Origin: Planktothrix serta PCC 8927
Lineage (GTDB): Bacteria > Cyanobacteriota > Cyanobacteriia > Cyanobacteriales > Microcoleaceae
DNA length: 64,000 nt
Assembly: GCF_900010725.2 (NCBI RefSeq)
Contig: NZ_LR734888.1
Coordinates: forward strand, 97,402-161,401
Reading direction: 5' to 3'
Of the stretch, positions 8,565 through 17,281 are shown in pieces. The first letter of the stretch is position 1; each line of letters begins with the position of its first letter. The position numbers were made by a program, and so were the translations under genes. Below the pieces are notes generated by a model. That model did no database searches. It was not told the DNA's origin and was given only the letters and a program-made list of their open reading frames with translations.

Positions 8565-10325
8565 TTGAACCAAAAACAATCCTCTAGTTACTGGGAATTA
8601 ATTCCTTATATTCGCACTCAAGGACAAACCATTGCCAAAGCGCTCGCGTGTACTATTGCTTTTACGGTATTTTGGCCGTTATTAGCGTGGTTAGCCGGAC
8701 AAATGGCGGGATATATTGGTCAGGGAAATGTGACCGCTATTGCTCAATTAGCAGGGGTGGCGGCGGTTGTTTTCCTGGTGCGGGGAACGGTACAATATGG
8801 TCAGGATACCCTGATGGCAAAAGCCGCGTTAACGATTTCTCTGGAGTTAAGAAAACAGGTTTATCGTCATTTACAAGGGCTGAATATTGGCTATTTTGAA
8901 ACGGCAAAAACAGGGGATCTCGCCTATCGTCTGACGGAAGATATTGATCGAATTGGCGAAGTGATTAATAAATTTTTTCATCAATTTATTCCCTGTATTT
9001 TGCAGTTAATTGTGGTTTTGGGATATATGATTTATCTCAATTGGCAATTAACCCTCGCTACGTTAATTATAGCACCGTTTATGGCGGTGTTAATTGGTTG
9101 GTTTGGAGAAAAATTATTAATCTTTACTCGCCATAGTCAAAACCGAGTTTCTAATTTAGCTTCTTTATTAACAGAAGTGTTTAGCGGAATTCGTTTAGTC
9201 CAAGCGTTTGCGGCTGAAGAGTATGAAATTAATCGCTTTAGTTTAGAAGCGGAACAAAACCGTAAAGCTAAATATTTAGCTGAACAAATTAAAGCGTTGC
9301 AATTTGTGGTTGTTGGCTTTTTAGAAGCCATGAGTGTAATTTTGTTATTCTTTTTAGGAGGATGGCAAATTTCCCAAGGTAATTTAACCGGAAGTGGGTT
9401 TATTAGTTATATTGCGGCGGTGGCGTTATTAATTGATCCGATTTCCTTAACCACCAGTAATTATAGTGATTTTAAACAGGGTCAAGCGTCTTGCGATCGC
9501 ATTTTTGAACTGTTAGCAGTGCAACAAACTGTGGTCGAAAAACCCAATGCTTTTATTTTACCTCATGTCACCGGAAAAGTCGAATATTTTAATGTTAATT
9601 TTGCTTATCCTAAAACCGATTTTTCCCAGAGTCAAGAAGACAATAAACCCGTTTTAGAAAATTTGAATCTATTGGTTAAATCAGGGGAAATGGTGGCTTT
9701 AGTGGGGCCGTCAGGAGCCGGAAAAACAACATTAGTGACTTTATTACCGCGATTTTATGATCGCCAGTCAGGAACGATTAAAATTGATGATATTGATATT
9801 CAAGATGTGACTTTAAAAAGTCTACGGCGACAAATTGGAATTGTCCCTCAAGATATTACCTTATTTTCAGGAACTATTGCTCAAAATATTGCTTTTGGTC
9901 AAGCTTATTATGAATTAACAGATGTGGAAGCCGCCGCCAAAATAGCTAATGCGGATGAGTTTATTCGGCAGTTTCCGAATGGATATCAAACTATTGTTGG
10001 AGAACGAGGAGTGAATTTATCGGGAGGACAGCGACAACGAATTGCGATCGCTAGAGCCGTTTTATTAAACCCTAGAATTCTAATTTTAGATGAAGCTACA
10101 TCAGCTTTAGATTCAGAATCAGAGGCGTTAGTTCAAGAAGCTTTAGAACGGTTAATGCAGGATAGAACTGTTTTTATTATTGCTCACCGTTTAGCAACGG
10201 TCAGACGTGCTACCCGAATTTTAGTCTTAGAAAAGGGTCAAATTGTGGAATCAGGAACCCATCAAGAGTTATTAGAAAAAGGTGAGCGTTATGCTCAATT
10301 TTATGCTCAACAATTTGATTCATAA
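8565..10325 (+). CDS. ABC exporter, fused permease and ATPase (MsbA/HlyB type)
   Basis: 586 residues: an N-terminal six-helix membrane domain (about 25-310) followed by a nucleotide-binding domain. Walker A is GPSGAGKTT, the signature motif is LSGGQRQRIAIARA, Walker B is ILILDEATSALD, and the switch His lies in IIAHRLATVR. One polypeptide carries both domains, so a homodimer is expected. This subfamily exports lipids, lipid-linked glycans or peptides. The substrate cannot be read from sequence. The TTG at 8565 is the only start that retains the conserved YWELIPYIR region; an ATG 11 bases upstream is out of frame. Confidence 0.9.
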   Translation: MNQKQSSSYWELIPYIRTQGQTIAKALACTIAFTVFWPLLAWLAGQMAGYIGQGNVTAIAQLAGVAAVVFLVRGTVQYGQDTLMAKAALTISLELRKQVYRHLQGLNIGYFETAKTGDLAYRLTEDIDRIGEVINKFFHQFIPCILQLIVVLGYMIYLNWQLTLATLIIAPFMAVLIGWFGEKLLIFTRHSQNRVSNLASLLTEVFSGIRLVQAFAAEEYEINRFSLEAEQNRKAKYLAEQIKALQFVVVGFLEAMSVILLFFLGGWQISQGNLTGSGFISYIAAVALLIDPISLTTSNYSDFKQGQASCDRIFELLAVQQTVVEKPNAFILPHVTGKVEYFNVNFAYPKTDFSQSQEDNKPVLENLNLLVKSGEMVALVGPSGAGKTTLVTLLPRFYDRQSGTIKIDDIDIQDVTLKSLRRQIGIVPQDITLFSGTIAQNIAFGQAYYELTDVEAAAKIANADEFIRQFPNGYQTIVGERGVNLSGGQRQRIAIARAVLLNPRILILDEATSALDSESEALVQEALERLMQDRTVFIIAHRLATVRRATRILVLEKGQIVESGTHQELLEKGERYAQFYAQQFDS

Positions 10326-10356
10326 TTACGAATTACGAATTACGAATTACGAATTA
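10324..10356. repeat. Tandem heptamer AATTACG
   Basis: Four exact AATTACG units (10324-10351) and a partial fifth. They begin within the stop codon of the ABC exporter gene. Such heptamer runs (short tandemly repeated repetitive sequences) are typical of filamentous cyanobacteria. Confidence 0.85.
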
Positions 10357-10446
10357 TATTCCATCCTTTAATGTTAGCCACAAATACTTGATCGGGTGGC
10401 TAATCACTTTTTTCTATCCCCTATTCCCTATTTTCTTTTTCCCTCT

Positions 10447-10503
10447 GTTCCCTGTTCCCTGTTCCCTGTTCCCTGTTCCCTATTCCCTATTCCCTATTCC
10501 CTA
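10447..10503. repeat. Tandem heptamers GTTCCCT / ATTCCCT
   Basis: Five GTTCCCT units run directly into three ATTCCCT units, with looser related copies just before (CTATTCCCTATT near 10420). The array fills the gap after the ABC exporter. The same heptamer appears as a two-copy remnant near 60570. Confidence 0.85.
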
Positions 10504-10614
10504 TCCTGAGATAGAGGAAAAATCTCAAACTATCTTTCAATATTGATCCAGACTTAAAACTGTCCTTATTGAGTGGTAAAATATTGTTATTCCAGCTAAC
10601 TTAATTTTAATCGA

Positions 10615-10827
10615 ATGGTTTTAATTATGCTGCAAGAACCCCAGATAATGCCTCCTTTCTACCGCCAATCTCAGCAAAGACGACAACGCCTTGAAAAAAT
10701 AGAACAAATGTTAACTGAAATTCATGAACGCTTGAATACGATGAGCGAGGAGAACCGTAAGCTCATAGAAACCCTAGGGTTTAATACTCAAATAGATTGG
10801 ATTCAGAAAAAGTTAGCTCAATTATGA
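10615..10827 (+). CDS. Small coiled-coil protein, unknown function
   Basis: 70 residues, highly charged and helical, with heptad-like spacing across QRRQRLEKIEQMLTEIHERL, so a short coiled coil is likely. I do not recognise the family. A second in-frame ATG at 10627 could be the true start. It lies 40 bp upstream of a membrane protein gene in the same direction and may be co-transcribed. Codon use matches its neighbours. Confidence 0.5.
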   Translation: MVLIMLQEPQIMPPFYRQSQQRRQRLEKIEQMLTEIHERLNTMSEENRKLIETLGFNTQIDWIQKKLAQL

Positions 10828-10867
10828 AACGCCAAATAGGAGTAAAAAGGGAGGAGGTAGAAAGGAA

Positions 10868-11266
10868 ATGGGATTAAACCCTTCGCCAGATGATGCAATT
10901 TTTAACGCTCAAGTGCAAAAATTACATCGACTCACCGTTTATACTCGATGGTTTGTGATTGCGATATTATGGTTAACAGTAGCACCTTTGAGTTTGTGGG
11001 CGTTGCGAGGAGAAATTGCTCTTTGGCAAAACTATTTTACTTGGTCTGCGGTTCGCTATGGTTTAGCTTATAACCGCTTTGCAGCAATGGGTTTGGGGTT
11101 GTGTATTGGTCTAACAATAGCAACGTTAGTTTGGCAGAGTCGCAATATTTTATTCGGGGTTTCTCCCGCCTATCAACACCGTTTAGAACAGCAAGTCATG
11201 AAAATTATTAAACAGGGGCCGACTCATCCCTTTTGGAAGTGGGTGATTTCCACGAAGGACGAGTAA
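10868..11266 (+). CDS. Conserved membrane protein, unknown function
   Basis: 132 residues with two clear transmembrane helices (about 28-47 and 76-94), a cytoplasmic-looking N-terminus, and a basic C-terminus. A strong purine-rich ribosome binding site (GGAGGAGG then GGAAATG) supports ATG 10868. I place it among conserved cyanobacterial membrane proteins of unknown role. No motif suggests an activity. Confidence 0.65.
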   Translation: MGLNPSPDDAIFNAQVQKLHRLTVYTRWFVIAILWLTVAPLSLWALRGEIALWQNYFTWSAVRYGLAYNRFAAMGLGLCIGLTIATLVWQSRNILFGVSPAYQHRLEQQVMKIIKQGPTHPFWKWVISTKDE

Positions 11267-11287
11267 TTATGTTCCGATTCTGTTCAG

Positions 11288-11836
11288 TTAACTCAGATTT
11301 TGAACTAACCAGTTAAATTTAGCTTGAGCTAAAACTAAAAATTCCTTTGTATGTTCACTGAGTTCTTCGGGCTCCGGTTCATCGATTTCATATTCTGAAA
11401 AATCATCGTAACCTAAACGCCGAATTGTTCCGCGCATTCGACTGGCTAAACAAAGTGATAAACCTTGATAAAATCGAGCAGCAAATTTAGAATCACTGTG
11501 AATTTTATTATTGAGTTCAAATCGAGAAATCGCTAAAACTTGAGTAGCTTCTAAGGCTTTAACCGTTGCTAAAGGCGGGCGACTATCAATAAAAGAAATT
11601 TCTCCAACAACTTCCCCTTTGGTGATTTTAGCTAATTCTCGGTCTTCATTTGCACCGATAACCACTGTTAACAACCCATTCAATACGAAATAGAGGGCAT
11701 TAATCGGACGTCCTTCATAAATCAACCTTTCCCCTGGGGGAAGTTTTTCTATTTTTGCTTTATTGATAATCCAGCGTAGATCATCATCACTGAGTCCGCC
11801 TAAAAGAAAAAGTGCTTTTTCTGTCTTTTGGGTCAT
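11288..11836 (-). CDS. Cyclic nucleotide-binding domain protein
   Basis: 182 residues containing a single cNMP-binding fold (about 20-135). The hallmarks are LPPGERLIYEGRPINALYFVLNG (glycine-rich beta roll, quoted in part), the phosphate-binding cassette region GEVVGEISFIDSRPPLATVKA, and the following hinge helix. The cassette has G-E-I-S-F and PPLATV, close to canonical ligand-binding forms, so cAMP or cGMP binding is plausible. No helix-turn-helix follows; the C-terminus is short and acidic. It is therefore not a Crp-type transcription factor but probably a stand-alone sensor or partner subunit. Confidence 0.82.
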   Translation of the reverse strand: MTQKTEKALFLLGGLSDDDLRWIINKAKIEKLPPGERLIYEGRPINALYFVLNGLLTVVIGANEDRELAKITKGEVVGEISFIDSRPPLATVKALEATQVLAISRFELNNKIHSDSKFAARFYQGLSLCLASRMRGTIRRLGYDDFSEYEIDEPEPEELSEHTKEFLVLAQAKFNWLVQNLS

Positions 11837-11963
11837 TTTTAAATAGTATTCCTATTAGTAATTAAGAGACAACCTTGTTGAATCTCAGCTTGAGTATATG
11901 ACTCTATTCTGCTGAGAAAGCGAACAAGAATCAACTCCCAAAAACTGTATGAATAAAGTTTTA

Positions 11964-12566
11964 TCAATTGGGGTTGACACCGTTCACAAAATCTATGAAA
12001 TGTGTATGAAACTTCTGAGTTGCTTTCATGTAGCAAGCATGACCCGCTTGTTCTAAAATAATGGTCTGCACATTTAACATGAACTGCTGAAGTAACTCCG
12101 CATGATCCAATGAAACAATTTTATCATCACTTCCCCACATTGCTAACGTTGGCAGCGAAATTCCTTGCAAATGTTCTGCCATCTGAGGTATTTTAACCGG
12201 AGCAACAGCCACAAACCCCCGTAAACGGTCTGAATGTTGAGCGATAAAGGGTAAACTATAATTTCCACTCATCGAAGGAGAGACTAGCACACAGTTGGAT
12301 AAGTTCAGACCGTCAATAATCTCTATTAAAAAGCTAACTGGATTACCAGAGAAGGATTCAGATTCACCATATCCGGGGAGATCAACCGCAACAGCATGAT
12401 CATGGTTTTGGCTAATCAATTCTAAGGTGCCAATATCTTGCCAAGTTTGAGCTTTAAAACTGGCTCCATGAAGCAAAAGAATCGATGAATTTTGGGGATC
12501 TCCTGCTTCTAAAAAATGAATGTTTGCACCTCGAATTTTGATAAATTTGGATAAAATTTTAGGCAT
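11964..12566 (-). CDS. Alpha/beta hydrolase
   Basis: 200 residues with an alpha/beta hydrolase fold resembling the CIB/ABHD14 group: oxyanion-loop LLHGASFKAQTW, a nucleophile region at VSPSMSGNYSLP (S-x-S-x-S in place of the usual G-x-S-x-G), acid Asp in MWGSDDKIV, and catalytic His in QAGHACYM. The nucleophile elbow departs from consensus (P-S-M-S-G), so activity is likely but not certain. The substrate is unknown. It is on the same strand as the cNMP-binding gene, 127 bp away. Confidence 0.8.
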   Translation of the reverse strand: MPKILSKFIKIRGANIHFLEAGDPQNSSILLLHGASFKAQTWQDIGTLELISQNHDHAVAVDLPGYGESESFSGNPVSFLIEIIDGLNLSNCVLVSPSMSGNYSLPFIAQHSDRLRGFVAVAPVKIPQMAEHLQGISLPTLAMWGSDDKIVSLDHAELLQQFMLNVQTIILEQAGHACYMKATQKFHTHFIDFVNGVNPN

Positions 12567-12659
12567 ATTTGATCAAAGAAGATTATAATTTTAATCAAAC
12601 TTGAAATCAACAACTCATTCTATTATAATGGTAAATTACGGCTTAGTCTAATCAGAATT

Positions 12660-14144
12660 ATGCAAATCGATGATTCCTCCGAGCAATTCCCTCCTTCTAA
12701 TCCCTTAGATGGCAAACCATTACCTTCGCTGAATTTGTTTACCATGTTTCGCTTAGGTCTGTATCAAATGGGGTTAGGGATTATCTCTCTACTCGCCTTG
12801 GGTGTGATTAACCGCATCATGATTGATGAGTTAAAAGTTCCGGCGTTAATTGCGGCGGGAGCAATTGCGATGCACCAATTAGTTTCTCCGGCTAGGGTGT
12901 GGTTTGGTCAGATGTCTGATGCTAAACCTTTATGGGGATATCATCGCAGTAGTTATGTATGGATGGGGTTAGTTTTATTCACCAGTGCGTCATTTTTAGC
13001 GATTCAAGTAGTTTGGCAGTTAGGTGCTAGTATTCAAGCTAACGGATTCAATGGTGTTGCTTATTTATGGGCGGGTTTATTAGCCTTAATTTTTGCTGGA
13101 TATGGTTTAGCGTTAAGTGCAAGTTCAACACCGTTTACAGCTTTATTATTTGATGTTTCTGATGAAGATAATCGTTCCAAATTAATTAGCATTGTTTGGT
13201 CAATGTTGATGGTGGGTATTGTGATTGGGGCGATAATTAGTTCCAAAATTCTCCATCGTCCTGAACTCTGTGGTACAGCTATTTTAACGAATAAGCCAAC
13301 CGTCACGGAAACGGCTACAAATTTATCTCAATTACAAGCTTCTGTCACCCCGTTATTTATTATTATACCCTTAATGGTAATCGGTTTATGTTTTTTAGCC
13401 ACAGTGGGAATTGAACGTCGGTTTTCTCGCTACAAAATTCGCTCCACTATTGTCGAACGTGAAGATCAAATTACGTTAAATCGCGCCCTGAAAATTTTAA
13501 CCGCCAGTCGCCAAACGGGGTTATTTTTTAGCTTTTTATTGGTGATGACGATTAGCTTATTTATGCAGGATGCTGTTTTAGAACCCTATGGGGGTGAAGT
13601 CTTTGGAATGTGTGTCTCGGAAACGACTAAATTAAATGCGTTTTTTGGGATAGGAACGTTAATGGGAATTGCTTCAACGGGATTTTTAATTGTTCCTCGT
13701 ATCGGTAAAAAAAATACGGTCAAAATGGGTTGTATTGGAGTCGCAATTTGTTTAGGATTATTTATTATGGCGGGTTTTACTGCTAACCCTGGGTTTTTAA
13801 AAGGGGCGTTATTATGCTTTGGTTTAAATTCGGGAATTCTAACAGCCGGAGCGATTAATTTAATGTTAGATTTAACCTTAGCGGAAACGGCCGGAACTTT
13901 TATTGGAGCTTGGGGTTTAGCTCAAGCTATGGCGCGAGGAATTGCAACGGTTTTAGGCGGGGGGATTTTAGATTTGGGACGGGCTATCTTTCAAGTTCCC
14001 TTATTAGCCTATAGCACTGTTTTTACTATACAAGCTATTGGCATGATCTTGGCAATTGGATTATTAAATCGGGTGAATATTGCCGAATTTAACGCGACAG
14101 CAAAACAAGCGATCGCAACGGTATTAGAACAGGAATTTGATTAG
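12660..14144 (+). CDS. PucC/BCD-family MFS transporter (pigment-protein assembly)
   Basis: 494 residues, about twelve transmembrane helices, with the PucC/LhaA-family N-terminus (LNLFTMFRLGLYQMGLGI, VINRIMIDELKVPA), WFGQMSD, and the long loop between helices 6 and 7. In phototrophs this family assists assembly of chlorophyll or bacteriochlorophyll antenna and reaction centre complexes. The exact cargo is not established for every paralogue. It is convergent with cobD, and the coding regions overlap by 4 bp at their 3' ends. Confidence 0.88.
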   Translation: MQIDDSSEQFPPSNPLDGKPLPSLNLFTMFRLGLYQMGLGIISLLALGVINRIMIDELKVPALIAAGAIAMHQLVSPARVWFGQMSDAKPLWGYHRSSYVWMGLVLFTSASFLAIQVVWQLGASIQANGFNGVAYLWAGLLALIFAGYGLALSASSTPFTALLFDVSDEDNRSKLISIVWSMLMVGIVIGAIISSKILHRPELCGTAILTNKPTVTETATNLSQLQASVTPLFIIIPLMVIGLCFLATVGIERRFSRYKIRSTIVEREDQITLNRALKILTASRQTGLFFSFLLVMTISLFMQDAVLEPYGGEVFGMCVSETTKLNAFFGIGTLMGIASTGFLIVPRIGKKNTVKMGCIGVAICLGLFIMAGFTANPGFLKGALLCFGLNSGILTAGAINLMLDLTLAETAGTFIGAWGLAQAMARGIATVLGGGILDLGRAIFQVPLLAYSTVFTIQAIGMILAIGLLNRVNIAEFNATAKQAIATVLEQEFD

Positions 14145-15232
14145 GAGGTGATTAATGTTAACGCCTGAATTAATCGTTGATTTTCGGCGGGTTTTCTAAC
14201 CGCAACGCGGAAATAGCGATCGCCCAAACTCGGAAAACTTAAACAGTCTCGAATTAAAATTCGATGCTGTTTTAACAAATTTAATTGTAGTTTAGAAACA
14301 GAATAATCTGATTCTATAAAGATAAAATTAGCTACACTGGGATAGGGTTTTAACCCCGATATATTAGCTAAACCTTGATAGAGTTGGGGGCGAGATTGTT
14401 CTAACCAATTCCAGGTTTGCTGTTGAAATTTTTCATCTTCTAAGACAGCAATTCCCGCCGCCTCCGCTAAACTATTCACAGGCCAAGGATCGCGCCACCG
14501 TTGCCATTTTTGTAAGCGTTGGGGATGGGCGATCGCATATCCTAAACGTAACCCCGGTAAACTATAGAATTTCGTTAGCGATCGCAAAATCACTAAATTT
14601 TCATATTCCTTCACCCAAGAGACTAAACTTTGCTGTTGGTTGGGTCGTAAAAAATCCATAAACGCCTCATCAACTACCACCAAAGCAAACTTTTTCAGTG
14701 CTTCTAATAAAATCTGACTAGAAAACAATCTTCCGGTGGGGTTATGGGGGTTATTAATTAATAATCCTGAGCGAGAATTCAACGGTTGAGGCAGAGTCAA
14801 ATCAACATCAACAGCAGAAATTGAAAGCGGACACTCAACTACATTCCCATCAAAAGTGTTGAGTGTCCGCCAATAGTCCCCAAAGGCAGGAGTCAGTAAA
14901 TAGATCGCATCTAACTGCGCTAGTTCCCGTCCAGCCCAGGTGAGTAACTCCGCTGCTCCATTCCCCGGTAAAATCCAATCCGCTTCTATGGACTCATGCA
15001 ACATTTCGCCGTTTACCTGGGTAGCGATCGCTTGTCTCAATTGTCTATAGTCAGGATTAGGATAAACGTTCAAATCCCTAAGATGGCCTTTTATGGCAGT
15101 TAGGGCAGACACAGGCGGCCCCCAAGGATTAATACTGGCGGAAAAATCCAGAATATCCAAGGGAGAGCAGTTGGCTACGGTCGCAGCCCAAATTAAATTT
15201 CCCCCGTGTTGGGGTGAATGGGTTGCTTCCAC
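14141..15232 (-). CDS. cobD: L-threonine-O-3-phosphate decarboxylase (cobalamin biosynthesis)
   Basis: 363 residues of the class I/II aminotransferase fold. Visible features are HGGN near the N-terminus, DFSASINPWGPP, the NPHNPTGRLF substrate loop, VVDEAFMDF, and SLTKFYSLPGLRLGY containing the PLP lysine. This combination marks CobD/CobC, which supplies aminopropanol phosphate for the cobalamin nucleotide loop. The gene begins 9 bp after the HU gene in the same direction, so the two probably share a transcript. A second cobalamin gene (cobK) lies at 49231-50013. The assignment against histidinol-phosphate aminotransferase rests on the N-terminal HGGN and INPWGPP motifs. Confidence 0.88.
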   Translation of the reverse strand: MEATHSPQHGGNLIWAATVANCSPLDILDFSASINPWGPPVSALTAIKGHLRDLNVYPNPDYRQLRQAIATQVNGEMLHESIEADWILPGNGAAELLTWAGRELAQLDAIYLLTPAFGDYWRTLNTFDGNVVECPLSISAVDVDLTLPQPLNSRSGLLINNPHNPTGRLFSSQILLEALKKFALVVVDEAFMDFLRPNQQQSLVSWVKEYENLVILRSLTKFYSLPGLRLGYAIAHPQRLQKWQRWRDPWPVNSLAEAAGIAVLEDEKFQQQTWNWLEQSRPQLYQGLANISGLKPYPSVANFIFIESDYSVSKLQLNLLKQHRILIRDCLSFPSLGDRYFRVAVRKPAENQRLIQALTLITS

Positions 15233-15241
15233 GCCTAGGAA

Positions 15242-15547
15242 TTAATCCTCCTCATCTTCTGAATCTGCTTGGGAGGGAGCAACTTTTTCCTTGAACAGTT
15301 TCCCAGCAGAAAAAGCCGGGACTTTGGTTGCTGGAATTTCCATTTTCTCACCGGTTTTGGGGTTACGACCCTCACGAGCTTTGCGTTCGCGTGACTCAAA
15401 GGAACCAAAGCCAACCAGTGTCACTTTATCTTGATTGGAAACTGCTTCCATGATCGTATCTAAAGCTGCCGTCAATACTGCATCAGCTTGTTTTTTGGTC
15501 ACACTGGCCCGTTCTGCTACGGCATCCACTAATTCACCTTTGTTCAT
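15242..15547 (-). CDS. hup: HU-family nucleoid protein
   Basis: 101 residues with the full HU core: MNKGELVDAVAERA at the N-terminus, VTLVGFGSFESRERKAREGRNP (quoted in part), and the DNA-inserting arm ending in IPATKVPAFSAGK. The tail after residue 90 is acidic (DSEDEED), as in several cyanobacterial HU proteins. It compacts and bends DNA as a dimer. Its promoter must lie in the 607-bp gap upstream. cobD follows after 9 bp. Confidence 0.95.
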   Translation of the reverse strand: MNKGELVDAVAERASVTKKQADAVLTAALDTIMEAVSNQDKVTLVGFGSFESRERKAREGRNPKTGEKMEIPATKVPAFSAGKLFKEKVAPSQADSEDEED

Positions 15548-16154
15548 CTGAGTTTCTACTCCTTAAGGTTGGCTTGAAGCAATCGACAGCAGAAGCTGTT
15601 AAAAGCTGAGTTCAGGGAACAGAAGGGCTAGGTGCAGTACCACAACTGGCTATGCCTAACCCCCTATCTAACCTGTTAGGGGCGGGGTCTCCCCACCCAA
15701 AACTGCAAAGTCATTCTGCTTAGGGTAAATCTTGGCAACAAAATTTTAATTTCTAAACGCTGCGATCCCTACAGAATCTAATTCGCAATGATTTATTCTA
15801 AGGGGTATGTACCCAATAGGGAAGACTTAAACCCATAATTTATAGAGATTCAGGACTGACGCAACTGGAACAGGGATGTCGCGCTCCCAAGCCTGAGCAG
15901 CAGATCAGTCAACTTGCTTTTGGGGAGTAAAAAAGCAAGAAACCCCTTCGAGAGAGAATTGTAGCCTTTATAGCTGGGTTCTCTTTCCCTAATTAAGAAA
16001 TGCTAAGAGAATCCAAAAGTCAAACAAGACTTGGGGCCAAACAATCAGGAAAATCCTGATGCTTTTAGGGGAAATCATCTCATGGGGTTTAAATTTGCTA
16101 TATTGAATAACATTCTTGACAATTGCCTCAGTCTAACATCATTTTTATTCAGTT
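15548..16154. other. 607-bp intergenic region between hup and a pilin-like gene
   Basis: Divergent promoters for hup and the plus-strand gene must lie here, but I could not place them confidently. The right half holds a cluster of potential RNA stems (see the separate entry). No tRNA-like T-loop and no conserved coding frame was found on either strand. Confidence 0.6.
15854..15986 (+). ncRNA. Candidate structured RNA, family unknown
   Basis: Four stems occur within 133 bases: GACTGA 15854-15859 with TCAGTC 15905-15910; nested GGGA 15873-15876 with TCCC 15885-15888; a perfect 9-bp CTTGCTTTT 15913-15921 with AAAAGCAAG 15931-15939; and AGAGAGAA 15951-15958 with 15979-15986 (one G-U). The loop of the 9-bp stem starts GGGG (15922-15925), which can pair with CCCC at 15943-15946, giving an H-type pseudoknot. 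The strand is not certain. It could be a leader of the downstream gene, a free small RNA, or chance. Confidence 0.3.
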
Positions 16155-17096
16155 ATGTCAATTTATTTATCGAGCTTAAAAAGAGGAGTAAAAAAGCTGA
16201 TACTTACCCCTAAACAAACATCGATGATCATCTCAACCATCGTCTTAACTTTAATGGGTTTGACCGTCGAGAGTTTATGGCTAAAACCAACAATTTCAAG
16301 TGTAATGTTAGCGGCTCAACCCCAGGAGGTAGATGCTCAAAAAATTGTTGGGAAATGGCAAGTTCCTACTCATCTTTCATCCGGTATTATATTTACAGGG
16401 GAAGGAAAAGTTTATATTTTTACAACGCCGATTGAAGCCCTAGAATTACAATATACAATAGATCCTAATTTTAGACCCGGATTTATGATTTTTCGTGATG
16501 CGGAAGGGAAAATTGTAGGCACCGCAATTTTTGAATTTACTGAGACGGGAGAATTGCAATTAGACTTAAATATTAGTGGAGAGGAACAACCTGCTATTAC
16601 AACTTTTCACTCTCAACCTCTACTCTTTAAAAAAACGTCTGATAGTTCTAGAATTCCAACTTCAGTCACGATAAAGACTCCAACAGCATCAGAATTGAAG
16701 GAACAAGCCGATCAAGATACACAATCAGAAGCAAAACAGTATATTGAAATTATGAACCGAGGTCATCAAACGAGTTATGCTCAATATAATATGTTTAAAC
16801 CTAATTTAGAAGAATTTGTTAAAGGTCTGCCTGTGGAAACCCGAAATTATCTATATAATATTAGAATTATTGATGAAAAAAGTATGGTTCAATCCGTAGC
16901 CCAAGCTAAACGGACAGGATTAAAAAGTTATATTGGAATTGTTTATATTATTCAACCTTCACCCGGTAGTAATATCACCACCAAATCAATCCTTTGTGAA
17001 AGTAATCAGCCGACCCAGCAACTACCTTCTCAACCGTCTTTCTTTACCAGTCGTGGGGTTAGTTGTCCGGCGGGGTATTCTGTTGTAACGGAGTAA
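16155..17096 (+). CDS. Type IV pilin-like G/H family protein
   Basis: 313 residues. An N-terminal hydrophobic segment (about 23-45) anchors the protein or acts as a signal. It is followed by a beta-rich domain (IVGKWQV to about residue 160, lipocalin-like in pattern) and then a C-terminal domain starting AKQYIEIMNRGHQTSYAQYN. That last segment matches the pilin G/H domain of cyanobacteria, where A-x-x-x-I-x-x-x-NR-x-Q recurs. Four Cys residues lie in or near the C-terminal domain. Proximity to pilMNOQ suggests a surface or pilus-related role, but this is inference. The start was chosen at ATG 16155; no strong ribosome binding site is visible. Confidence 0.6.
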   Translation: MSIYLSSLKRGVKKLILTPKQTSMIISTIVLTLMGLTVESLWLKPTISSVMLAAQPQEVDAQKIVGKWQVPTHLSSGIIFTGEGKVYIFTTPIEALELQYTIDPNFRPGFMIFRDAEGKIVGTAIFEFTETGELQLDLNISGEEQPAITTFHSQPLLFKKTSDSSRIPTSVTIKTPTASELKEQADQDTQSEAKQYIEIMNRGHQTSYAQYNMFKPNLEEFVKGLPVETRNYLYNIRIIDEKSMVQSVAQAKRTGLKSYIGIVYIIQPSPGSNITTKSILCESNQPTQQLPSQPSFFTSRGVSCPAGYSVVTE

Positions 17097-17281
17097 ATAT
17101 TGATCAAAACTAAGGCTGTTCAACAAGACAGAATATTGATCAAATTTATTGAAGTCTGATTAGAAGAGTAAGTAACAAAAGGAGAGAAAGACCAGGAGAA
17201 ATAATTAACTCCTGACTCCTTCTCTACCATCTGCACAGTCAACTATCTATCAACAGCTAACCGTGAGCACCAACTCCTAAC

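Noticed and set aside
11839-12036. 65-residue frame between the cNMP-binding gene and the hydrolase
   Set aside because: It overlaps the C-terminus of the hydrolase in another frame and lacks family features.
16031-16213. 60-residue frame before the pilin-like gene
   Set aside because: It overlaps the true gene in another frame and has no recognisable domain.
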